DNA from: Nephrocerus scutellatus
Lineage: Eukaryota > Arthropoda > Insecta > Diptera > Pipunculidae
NCBI GenBank assembly: GCA_947095585.1
Contig: OX352761.1
Span: 81,347,267-81,411,266 of the forward strand
DNA: 64,000 bases
Direction of reading: 5' to 3'
Shown: one piece after another, positions 26,815-39,500 of the stretch
Numbering within the stretch: position 1 is the first letter of the stretch
Layout: every line of letters starts with the position of its first letter
Notes under the pieces: generated by a model
What the model saw: only the letters and a program-made list of their open reading frames with translations
The model's database searches: none
Told to the model about the DNA's origin: nothing
Translations under genes and position numbers: made by a program

Positions 26815-29370
26815 GGACTAATATGTGACTATAAGATTTGTTCCTATGAAAATTCTGGGATCTGGCCAATAGGGTCTGGGAATTTTGGAACCAAGCTATT
26901 TCTCAAGGGATTCGTATGAAACTCGGAATGTAGGACTAATATGTGACTATCAGACTTGTTCCTATGGAAATTCTGGGATCTGGCCAATAGGGTCTGGGAT
27001 TTTTGGAACCAAGCCATTTCTCAAGGGATTCGTATGAAACTCGGAATGTAGGACTAATATGTGACTATAAGATTTGTTCCTATGGAAATTCTGTGATCTG
27101 GCCAATTGGGTCTGGAATTTTTGGAACCAAGCCATTTCTCAAGCGATTCGTATGAAACTCGGAATGTAGGACTAATATGTGACTATAAGACTTGTTCCTA
27201 TGGAAATTCTGGGATCTGGCCAATAGGGTCTGGGATTTTTGGAACCAAGCCATTTCTCAAGGGATTCGTATGAAACTGGGAATGTAGGACTAATATGTGA
27301 CTATAAGATTTGTTCCTATGGAAATTCTGGGATCTGGCCAATAGGGTCTGGGATTTTAGGAACCAAGCCATTTCTCAAGGGATTCGTATGAAACTCGGAA
27401 TGTAGTGAAAATTCCTTGGAAATTCTGGGATGTGGCCAATAGGGTCTGGGATTTTTGGAACCAAGCAATTTCTCAAGGGATTCGTATGAAACTCGGAATG
27501 TAGGACTAATATGTGACTATAAGATTTGTTCCTATGAAAATTCTGGGATCTGGCCAATAGGGTCTGGGAATTTTGGAACCAAGCTATTTTTCAAGGGATT
27601 CGTATGAAACTCGGAATGTAGGACTAATATGTGACTATAAGACTTGTTCCTATGGAAATTCTGGGATCTGGCCAATAGGGTCTGGGATTTTTGGAACCAA
27701 GCCATTTCTCAAGGGATTCGTATGAAACTCGGAATGTAGGACTAATATTTGACTACAAGATTTGTTCCTATGGAAATTCTGGGATCTGGCCAATAGGGTC
27801 TGGGATTTTTGGAACCAAGCCATTTCTCAAGGGATTCGTATGAAACTCGGAATGTAGGACTAATATGTGACTATAAGATTTGTTCCTATGGAAATTCTGG
27901 GATCTGGCCAATTGGGTCTGGAATTTTGGGAACCAAGCCATTTCTCAAGCGATTCGTATGAAACTCGGAATGTAGGACTAATATGTGACTATAAGACTTG
28001 TTCCTATGGAAATTCTGGGATCTGGCCAATAGGGTCTGAGATTTTTGGAACCAAGCCAATTCTCAAGGGATTCGTATGAAACTCGGAATGTAGGACTAAT
28101 ATGTGACTATAAGATTTGTTCCTATGAAAATTCTGGGATCTGGCCAATAGGGTCTGGGAATTTTGGAACCAAGCTATTTCTCAAGGGATTCGTATGAAAC
28201 TCGGAATGTAGGACTAATATGTGACTATCAGACTTGTTCCTATGGAAATTCTGGGATCTGGCCAATAGGGTCTGGGATTTTTGGAACCAAGCCATTTCTC
28301 AAGGGATTCGTATGAAACTCGGAATGTAGGAGTAATATGTGACTATAAGATTTGTTCCTATGGAAATTCTGTGATCTGGCCAATTGGGTCTGGAATTTTT
28401 GGAACCAAGCCATTTCTCAAGCGATTCGTATGAAACTCGGAATGTAGGACTAATATGTGACTATAAGACTTGTTCCTATGGAAATTCTGGGATCTGGCCA
28501 ATAGGGTCTGGGATTTTTGGAACCAAGCCATTTCTCAAGGGATTCGTATGAAACTGGGAATGTAGGACTAATATGTGACTATAAGATTTGTTCCTATGGA
28601 AATTCTGGGATCTGGCCAATAGGGTCTGGGATTTTAGTAACCAAGCCATTTCTCAAGGGATTCGTATGAAACTCGGAATGTAGTGAAAATTCCTTGGAAA
28701 TTCTGGGATGTGGCCAATAGGGTCTGGGATTTTTGGAACCAAGCAATTTCTCAAGGGATTCGTATGAAACTCGGAATGTAGGACTAATATGTGACTATAA
28801 GATTTGTTCCTATGAAAATTCTGGGATCTGGCCAATAGGGTCTGGGAATTTTGGAACCAAGCTATTTTTCAAGGGATTCGTATGAAACTCGGAATGTAGG
28901 ACTAATATGTGACTATAAGACTTGTTCCTATGGAAATTCTGGGATCTGGCCAATAGGTTCTGGGATTTTTGGAACCAAGCCATTTCTCAAGGGATTCGTA
29001 TGAAACTCGGAATGTAGGACTAATATTTGACTACAAGATTTGTTCCTATGGAAATTCTGGGATCTGGCCAATAGGGTCTGGGATTTTTGGAACCAAGCCA
29101 TTTCTCAAGGGATTCGTATGAAACTCGGAATGTAGGACTAATATGTGACTATAAGATTTGTTCCTATGGAAATTCTGGGATCTGGCCAATTGGGTCTGGA
29201 ATTTTGGGAACCAAGCCATTTCTCAAGCGATTCGTATGAAACTCGGAATGTAGGACTAATATGTGACTATAAGACTTGTTCCTATGGAAATTCTGGGATC
29301 TGGCCAATAGGGTCTGAGATTTTTGGAACCAAGCCAATTCTCAAGGGATTCGTATGAAACTCGGAATGTA
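26815..29370 (+). repeat. 1278-bp higher-order repeat, two tandem copies
   Basis: The unit is ten 118-bp monomers plus one 98-bp monomer. About 26815-28092 and 28093-29370 share rare marks: CTATCAGACTTG (26948/28226), CTGTGATCTGG, GGGATGTGGCC, CTATTTTTCAAGG, ATATTTGACTACAAG and CTGAGATTTTTGG. The copies differ by single substitutions such as TAGGAGTAATATG near 28330. Confidence 0.85.
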
Positions 29371-30789
29371 GGACTAATATGTGAGTATAAGACTTGTTCC
29401 TATGGAAATTCTGGGATCTGGCCAATAGGGTCTGGGATTTTTGGAACCAAGCCATTTCTCAAGGGATTCGTATGAAACTCGGAATTTAGGACTTATATGT
29501 GACTATAAGATTTCTTCCTATGGAAATTCTGGGATCTGGCCAATTGGGTCTGGGATTTTTGGAACCAAGCCATTTCTCAAGGGATTCGTATGAAACTCGG
29601 AATGTAGGACTAATATGTGACTATAAGATTTGTTCCTATGGAAATTCTGGGATCTGGCCAATAGGGTCTGGGATTTTTGGAACCAAGCCATTTCTCAAGG
29701 GATTCGTATGAAACTCGGAATGTAGGACTAATATGTGACTATAAGACTTGTTCCTATGGAAATTCTGGGATCTGGCCAATAGGGTCTGGGATTTTTGGAA
29801 CCAAGCCATTTCTCAAGGGATTCGTATGAAACTCGGAATGTAGGATTAATATGTGACTATAAGACTTGTTCCTATGGAAATTCTGGGATCTGTCCAATAG
29901 GGTGTGGGATTTTTGGAACCAAGCCATTTCTCAAGGGATTCGTATGAAACTGGGAATGTAGGACTAATATGTGACTATAAGATTTGTTCCTATGGAAATT
30001 CTGGGATCTGGCCAATAGGGTCTGGGATTTTTGGAACCAAGCCATTTCTCAAGGGATTCGTATGAAACTCGGAATGTAGGACTAATATGTAACTATTAGA
30101 CTTGTTCCTATGGAAATTCTGGGATCTGGCCAATAGGGTCTGGGATTTTTGGAACCAAGCCATTTCTCAAGGGATTCGTATGAAACTCGGAATGTAGGAC
30201 TAATATGTGACTATAAGACTTGTTCCTATGGAAATTCTGGGATCTGGCCAATAGGGTCTGGGATTTTTGGAACCAAGCCATTTCTCAAGGGATTCGTATG
30301 AAACTCGGAATGTAGGACTAATATGTGACTATAAGATTTGTTCCTATGAAAATTCTGGGATCTGGCCAATAGGGTCTGGGAATTTTGGAACCAAGCTATT
30401 TCTCAAGGGATTCGTATGAAACTCGGAATGTAGGACTAATATGTGACTATAAGACTTGTTCCTATGGAAATTCTGGGATCTGGCCAATAGGGTCTGGGAT
30501 TTTTGGAACCAAGCCATTTCTCATGGGATTCATATGAAACTCGGAATGTAGGACTAATATGTGACTATAAGATTTGTTCCTATGAAAATTCTGGGATCTG
30601 GCCAATAGGGTCTGGGATTTTTGGAACCAAGCCATTTCTCAAGGGATTCGTATGAAACTCGGAATGTAGGACTAATATGTGACTATAAGATTTGTTCCTA
30701 TGGAAATTCTGGGATCTGGTCAATAGGGTCTGGGATTTTTGGAACCAAGCCGTTTCTCAAGGGATTCGTATGAAACTCGGAATGTAGGA

Positions 30790-32039
30790 CTAATATGTGA
30801 CTATAAGACTTGTTCCTATGGAAATTCTGGGATCTGGCCAATAGGGTCTGGGATTTTTGGAACCAAGCCATTTCTCAAGGGATTCGTATGAAACTCGGAA
30901 TGTAGGACTAATATGTGACTATAAGACTTGTTCCTATGGAAATTCTGGGATCTGGCCAATAGGGTCTGGGATTTTTGAAACCAAGCCATTTCTCAAGGGA
31001 TTCGTATGAAACTCGGAATGTAGGACTAATATGTGACTATAAGATTTGTTCCTATGAAAATTCTGGGATGTGGCCAATAGGGTCTGGGAATTTTGGAACC
31101 AAGCTATTTCTCAAGGGATTCGTATGAAACTCGGAATGTAGGACTAATATGTGACTATAAGACTTGTTCCTATGGAAATTCTGGGATCTGGCCAATAGGG
31201 TCTGGGATTTTTGGAACCAAGCCATTTCTCATGGGATTCGTATGAAACTCGGAATGTAGGACTAATATGTGACTATAAGATTTGTTCCTATGAAAATTCT
31301 GGGATCTGGCCAATAGGGTCTGGGATTTTTGGAACCAAGCCATTTCTCAAGGGATTCGTATGAAACTCGAAATGTAGGACTAATATGTGACTATAAGATT
31401 TGTTCCTATGGAAACTAATATGTGACTATAAGACTTGTTCCTATGGAAATTCTGGGATCTGGCCAATAGGGTCTGGGATTTTTGGAACCAAGCCATTTCT
31501 CAAGGGATTCGTATGAAACTCGGAATGTAGGACTAATATGTGACTATAAGACTTGTTCCTATGGAAATTCTGGGATCTGGCCAATAGGGTCTGGGATTTT
31601 TGAAACCAAGCCATTTCTCAAGGGATTCGTATGAAACTCGGAATGTAGGACTAATATGTGACTATAAGATTTGTTCCTATGAAAATTCTGGGATGTGGCC
31701 AATAGGGTCTGGGAATTTTGGAACCAAGCTATTTCTCAAGGGATTCGTATGAAACTCGGAATGTAGGACTAATATGTGACTATAAGACTTGTTCCTATGG
31801 AAATTCTGGGATCTGGCCAATAGGGTCTGGGATTTTTGGAACCAAGCCATTTCTCATGGGATTCGTATGAAACTCGGAATGTAGGACTAATATGTGACTA
31901 TAAGATTTGTTCCTATGAAAATTCTGGGATCTGGCCAATAGGGTCTGGGATTTTTGGAACCAAGCCATTTCTCAAGGGATTCGTATGAAACTCGAAATGT
32001 AGGACTAATATGTGACTATAAGATTTGTTCCTATGGAAA
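30790..32039 (+). repeat. 625-bp out-of-register tandem duplication
   Basis: The unit 30790-31414 is repeated at 31415-32039. Shared marks at +625 are TTTTTGAAACC (30971/31596), GGGATGTGGCC (31066/31691), CTCATGGGATTC and CTCGAAATG (31366/31991). The junction at about 31414 jumps from TATGGAA straight to ACTAATATG and loses 83 bp of monomer. The duplication therefore joined different monomer phases. Confidence 0.85.
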
Positions 32040-34249
32040 TTCTGGGATCTGGCCAATAGGGTCTGGGATTTTTGGAACCAAGCCATTTCTCAAGGGATTA
32101 GTATGAAACTCGGCATGTAGGACTAATATGTGACTATAAGACTTGTTCCTATGGAAATTCTGGGATCTGGCCAATAGGGTCTGGGATTTTTGGAACCAAG
32201 CCATTTCTCAAGGGATTCGTATGAAACTCGGAATGTAGGACTAATATGTGACTATAAGATTTGTTCCTATGGAAATTCTGGGATCTGGCCAATAGGGTCT
32301 GGGATTTTTGGAACCAAGCCATTTCTCAAGGGATTCGTATGAAACTGGGAATGTAGGACTAATATGTGACTATAAGATTTGTTCCTATGGAAATTCTGGG
32401 ATCTGGCCAATAGGGTCTGGGATTTTTGGAACCAAGCCATTTCTCAAGGGATTCGTATGAAACTCGGAATGTAGGACTAATATGTGACTATAAGATTTGT
32501 TCCTATGGAAATTCTGGGATCTGGCCAATAGGGTCTGGGATTTTTGGAACCAAGCCATTTCTCAAGGGATTCGTATGAAACTCGGAATGTAGGACTAATA
32601 TGTGACTATAAGACTTGTTCCTATGGAAATTCTGGGATCTGGCCAATAGGGTCTGGGATTTTTGGAACCAAGCCATTTCTCAAGGGATTCGTATGAAACT
32701 CGGAATGTAGGACTAATATGTGACTATAAGACTTGTTCCTATGGAAATTCTGGGATCTGGCCAATAGGGTCTGGGATTTTTGGAACCAAGCCATTTCTCA
32801 AGGGATTCGTATGAAACTCGGAATGTAGTACTAATATGTGACTATACGACTTGTTCCTATGGAAATTCTGGGATCTGGCCAATAGGGTCTGGGATTTTTG
32901 GAACCAAGCCATTTCTCAAGGGATTCGTTTGAAACTCGGAATGTAGGACTAATATGTGACTATAAGACTTGTTCCTATGGAAATTCTGGGATCTGGCCAA
33001 TAGGGTCTGGGATTTTTGAAACCAAGCCATTTCTCAAGGGATTCGTATGAAACTCGGAATGTAGGACTAATATGTGACTATAAGATTTGTTCCTATGAAA
33101 ATTCTGGGATCTGGCCAATAGGGTCTGGGAATTTTGGAACCAAGCTATTTCTCAAGGGATTCGTATGAAACTCGGAATGTAGGACTAATTTGTGACTATA
33201 AGACTTGTTCCTATGGAAATTCTGGGATCTGGCCAATAGGGTCTGGGATTTTTGGAACCAAGCCATTTCTCATGGGATTCGTATGAAACTCGGAATGTAG
33301 GACTAATATGTGACTATAAGATTTGTTCCTATGAAAATTCTGGGATCTGGCCAATAGGGTCTGGGATTTTTGGAACCAAGCCATTTCTCAAGGGATTCGT
33401 ATGAAACTCGAAATGTAGGACTAATATGTGACTATAAGATTTGTTCCTATGGAAATTCTGGGATCTGGCCAATAGGGTCTGGGATTTTTGGAATCAAGCC
33501 ATTTCTCAAGGGATTAGTATGAAACTCGGAATGTAGGACTAATATGTGACTATAAGACTTGTTCTTATGGAAATTCTGGGATCTGGCCAATAGGGTCTGG
33601 GATTTTTGGAACCAAGCCATTTCTCAAGTGTTTCGTATGAAACTCGGAATGTAGGACTAATATGTGACTATAAGACTTGTTCCTATGGAAATTCTGGTAT
33701 CTGGCCAATAGGGTCTGGGATTTTTGGAACCAAGCCATTTCTCATGGGATTCGTATGAATCTCGGAATGTAGGACTAATATGTGACTATAAGATTTGTTC
33801 CTATGGAAATTCTGGGATCTGGCCAATAGGGTCTGGGATTTTTGGAACCAAGCCATTTCTCAAGGGATTCGTATGAAACTGGGAATGTAGGACTAATATG
33901 TGACTATAAGATTTGTTCCTATGGAAATTCTGGGATCTGGCCAATAGGGTCTGGGATTTTTGGAACCAAGCCATTTCTCAAGGGATTCGTATGAAACTCG
34001 GAATGTAGGACTAATATGTGACTATAAGATTTGTTCCTATGGAAATTCTGGGATCTGGCCAATAGGGTCTGGGATTTTTGGAACCAAGCCATTTCTCAAG
34101 GGATTCGTATGAAACTCGGAATGTAGGACTAATATGTGACTATAAGACTTGTTCCTATGGAAATTCTGGGATCTGGCCAATAGGGTCTGGGATTTTTGGA
34201 ACCAAGCCATTTCTCAAGGGATTCGTATGAAACTCGGAATGTAGGACTA

Positions 34250-35865
34250 TAATGTGACTATAAGATTTGTTCCTATGAAAATTCTGGGATCTGGCCAATT
34301 GGGTCTGGAATTTTGGGAACCAAGCCATTTCTCAAGCGATTCGTATGAAACTCGGAATGTAGGATTAATATGTGACTATAAGACTTCTTCCTATGGAAAT
34401 TCTGGGATCTGGCCAATAGGGTCTGAGATTTTTGGAACCAAGCCAATTCTCAAGGGATTCGTATGAAACTCGGAATGTAGGACTAATATGTGACTATAAG
34501 ATTTGTTCCTATGGAAATTCTGGGATCTGGCCAATAGGGTCTGGGATTTTTGGAACCAAGCCATGTCTCAAGGGATTCGTATGAAACTGGGAATGTAGGA
34601 CTAATATGTGACTATAAGATTTGTTCCTATGGAAATTCTGGGATCTGGCCAATAGGGTCTGGGATTTTTGGAACCAAGCCATTTCTCAAGGGATTCGTAT
34701 GAAACTCGGAATGTAGGACTAATATGTGACTATAAGACTTGTTCCTATGGAAATTCTGGGATCTGGCCAATAGGGTCTGGGATTTTTGGAACCAAGCCAT
34801 TTCTCAAGGGATTCGTATGAAACTGGGAATGTAGGACTAATATGTGACTATAAGATTTGTTCCTATGGAAATTCTGGGATCTGGCCAATAGGGTCTGGGA
34901 TTTTAGGAACCAAGCCATTTCTCAAGGGATTCGTACGAAACTCGGAATGTAGTGAAAATTCCTTGGAAATTCTGGGATCTGGCCAATAGGGTCTGGGATT
35001 TTTGGAACCAAGCCATTTCTCAAGGGATTCGTATGAAACTCGGAATGTAGGACTAATATGTGACTATAAGATTTGTTCCTATGGAAATTCTGGGATCTGG
35101 CCAATTGGGTCTGGAATTTTGGGAACCAAGCCATTTCTCAAGCGATTCGTATGAAACTCGGAATGTAGGACTAATATGTGACTATAAGACTTGTTCCTCT
35201 GGAAATTCTGGGATCTGGCCAATAGGGTCTGAGATTTTTGGAACCAAGCCAATTCTCAAGGGATTCGTATGAAACTCGGAATGTAGGACTAATATGTGAC
35301 TATAAGATTTGTTCCTATGGAAATTCTGGGATCTGGCCAATAGGGTCTGGGATTTTTGGAACCAAGCCATTTCTCAAGGGATTCGTATGAAACTCGGAAT
35401 GTAGGACTAATATGTGACTATAAGATTTGTTCCTATGGAAATTCTGGGATCTGGCCAATAGGGTCTGGGATTTTTGGAACCAAGCCATTTCTCAAGGGAT
35501 TCGTATGAAACTCGGAATGTAGGACTAATATGTGACTATAAGACTTGTTCCTATGGAAATTCTGGGATCTGGCCAATAGGGTCTGGGATTTTTGGAACCA
35601 AGCCATTTCTCAAGGGATTCGTATGAAACTGGGAATGTAGGACTAATATGTGACTATAAGATTTGTTCCTATGGAAATTCTGGGATCTGGCCAATAGGGT
35701 CTGGGATTTTAGGAACCAAGCCATTTCTCAAGGCGTATGAAACTCGGAATGTAGTGAAAATTCCTTGGAAATTCTGGGATCTGGCCAATAGGGTCTGGGA
35801 TTTTTGGAACCAAGCCATTTCTCAAGGGATTCGTATGAAACTCGGAATGTAGGACTAATATGTGA
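34250..35865 (+). repeat. 806-bp higher-order repeat, two copies
   Basis: Six 118-bp monomers plus one 98-bp monomer, with positions such as 34786/35592, 34254/35060 and the short monomer 34949/35750. The second short-monomer block has lost 4 bp (CAAGGCGTATG), which shifts its register slightly. Confidence 0.75.
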
Positions 35866-36529
35866 CTATAAGACTTGTTCCTATGGAAATTCTGGGATCT
35901 GGCCAATAGGGTCTGGGATTTTTGGAACCAAGCCATTTCTCAAGGGATTCGTATGAAACTCGGAATGTAGGACTAATATGTGACTATAAGATTTGTTCCT
36001 ATGGAAATTCTGGGATCTGGCCAATAGGGTCTGGGATTTTTGGAACCAAGCCATTTCTCAAGGGATTCGTATGAAACTCGGAATGTAGGACTAATATGTG
36101 ACTATAAGACTTGTTCCTATGGAAATTCTGGGATCTGGCCAATAGGGTCTGGGATTTTTGGAACCAAGCCATTTCTCAAGGGATTCGTATGAAACTCGGA
36201 ATGTAGGACTAATATGTGACTATAAGACTTGTTCCTATGGAAATTCTGGGATCTGGCCAATAGGGTCTGGGATTTTTGAAACCAAGCCATTTCTCAAGGG
36301 ATTCGTATGAAACTCGGAATGTAGGACTAATATGTGACTATAAGATTTGTTCCTATGAAAATTCTGGGATCTGGCCAATAGGGTCTGGGAATTTTGGAAC
36401 CAAGCTATTTCTCAAGGGATTCGTATGAAACTCGGAATGTAGGACTAATATGTGACTATAAGACTTGTTCCTATGGAAATTCTGGGATCTGGCCAATAGG
36501 GTCTGGGATTTTTGGAACCAAGCCATTTC

Positions 36530-39500
36530 TCATGGGATTCATATGAAACTCGGAATGTAGGACTAATATGTGACTATAAGATTTGTTCCTATGGAAATTC
36601 TGGGATCTGGCCAATAGGGTCTGGGATTTTTGGAACCAAGCCATTTCTCAAGGGATTCGTATGAAACTCGGAATGTAGGACTAATATGTGACTATAAGAT
36701 TTGTTCCTATGGAAATTCTGGGATCTGGCCAATAGGGTCTGGGATTTTTGGAACCAAGCCGTTTCTCAAGGGATTCGTATGAAACTCGGAATGTAGGACT
36801 AATATGTGACTATAAGACTTGTTCCTATGGAAATTCTGGGATCTGGCCAATAGGGTCTGGGATTTTTGGAACCAAGCCATTTCTCAAGGGATTCGTATGA
36901 AACTCGGAATGTAGGACTAATATGTGACTATAAGACTTGTTCCTATGGAAATTCTGGGATCTGGCCAATAGGGTCTGGGATTTTTGAAACCAAGCCATTT
37001 CTCAAGGGATTCGTATGAAACTCGGAATGTAGGACTAATATGTGACTATAAGATTTGTTCCTAAGACTAATATGTGACTATAAGACTTGTTCCTATGGTA
37101 ATTCTGGGATCTGGCCAATAGGGTCTGGGATTTTTGGAACCAAGCCATTTCTCATGGGATTCGTATGAAACTCGGAATGTAGGACTAATATGTGACTATA
37201 AGATTTGTTCCTATGAAAATTCTGGGATCTGGCCAATAGGGTCTGGGATTTTTGGAACCAAGCCATTTCTCAAGGGATTCGTATGAAACTCGGAATGTAG
37301 GACTAATATGTGACTATAAGATTTGTTCCTATGGAAATTCTGGGATCTGGCCAATAGGGTCTGGGATTTTTGGAACCAAGCCATTTCTCAAGGGATTCGT
37401 ATGAAACTCGGAATGTAGGACTAATATGTGACTATAAGACTTGTTCCTATGGAAATTCTGGGATCTGGCCAATAGGGTCTGGGATTTTTGGAACCAAGCC
37501 ATTTCTCAAGGGATTCGTATGAAACTCGGAATGTAGGACTAATATGTGACTATACGACTTGTTCCTATGGAAATTCTGGGATCTGGCCAATAGGGTCTGG
37601 GATTTTTGGAACCAAGCCATTTCTCAAGGGATTCGTTTGAAACTCGGAATGTAGGACTAATATGTGCCTATAAGACTTGTTTCTATGGAAATTCTGGGAT
37701 CTGGCCAATAGGGTCTGGGATTTTTGAAACCAAGCCATTTCTCAAGGGATTCGTATGAAACTCGGAATGTAGGACTAATATGTGACTATAAGATTTGTTC
37801 CTATGAAAAACCAAGCCATTTCTCAAGGGATTCGTATGAAACTCGGAATGTAGGACTAATATGTGACTATAAGACTTGTTCCTATGGAAATTCTGGGATC
37901 TGGCCAATAGGGTCTGGGATTTTTGGAACCAAGCCATTTCTCAAGGGATTCGTATGAAACTCGGAATGTAGGACTATAATGTGACTATAAGATTTGTTCC
38001 TATGGAAATTCTGGGATCTGGCCAATTGGGTCTGGAATTTTGGGAACCAAGCCATTTCTCAAGCGATTCGTATGAAACTCGGAATGTAGGACTAATATGT
38101 GACTATAAGACTTCTTCCTATGGAAATTCTGGGATCTGGCCAATAGGGTCTGAGATTTTTGGAACCAAGCCAATTCTCAAGGGATTCGTATGAAACTCGG
38201 AATGTAGGACTAATATGTGACTATAAGATTTGTTCCTATGGAAATTCTGGGATCTGGCCAATAGGGTCTGGGATTTTTGGAACCAAGCCATTTCTCAAGG
38301 GATTCGTATGAAACTCGGAATGTAGGACTAATATGTGACTATAAGACTTGTTCCTATGGAAATTCTGGGATCTGGCCAATAGGGTCTGGGATTTTTGGAA
38401 CCAAGCCATTTCTCAAGGGATTCGTATGAAACTCGGAATGTAGGACTAATATGTGACTATAAGATTTGTTCCTATGGAAATTCTGGGATCTGGCCAATTG
38501 GGTCTGGAATTTTGGGAACCAAGCCATTTCTCAAGCGATTCGTATGAAACTCGGAATGTAGGACTAATATGTGACTATAAGACTTGTTCCTATGGAAATT
38601 CTGGGATCTGGCCAATAGGGTCTGGGATTTTTGGAACCAAGCCATTTCTCAAGGGATTCGTATGAAACTCGGAATGTATAACTAATATGTGACTATAAGA
38701 CTTGTTCCTATGGAAATTCTGGGATCTGGCCAATAGGGTCTGGGATTTTTGGAACCAAGCCATTTCTCATGGGATTCGTATGAAACTCGGAATGTAGGAC
38801 TAATATGTGACTATAAGATTTGTTCCTATGAAAATTCTGGGATATGGCCAATAGGGTCTGGGATTTTTGGAACCAAGCCATTTCTCAAGGGATTCGTATG
38901 AAACTCGGAATGTAGGACTAATATGTGACTATAAGATTTGTTCCTATGGAAATTCTGGGATCTGGCCAATAGGGTCTGGGATTTTTGGAACCAAGCCATT
39001 TTTCAAGGGATTCGTTTGAAACTCGGAATGTAGGACTAATATGTGACTATAAGACTTGTTCCTATGGAAATTCTGGGATCTGGCCAATAGGGTCTGGGAT
39101 TTTTGGAACCAAGCCATTTCTCAAGGGATTCGTATGAAACTCGGAATGTAGGACTATAATGTGACTATAAGATTTGTTCCTATGGAAATTCTGGGATCTG
39201 GCCAATTGGGTCTGGAATTTTGGGAACCAAGCCATTTCTCAAGCGATTCGTATGAAACTCGGAATGTAGGACTAATATGTGACTATAAGACTTCTTCCTA
39301 TGGAAATTCTGGGATCTGGCCAATAGGGTCTGAGATTTTTGGAACCAAGCCAATTCTCAAGGGATTCGTATGAAACTCGGAATGTAGGACTAATATGTGA
39401 CTATAAGATTTGTTCCTATGGAAATTCTGGGATCTGGCCAATAGGGTCTGGGATTTTTGGAACCAAGCCATTTCTCAAGGGATTCGTATGAAACTCGGAA

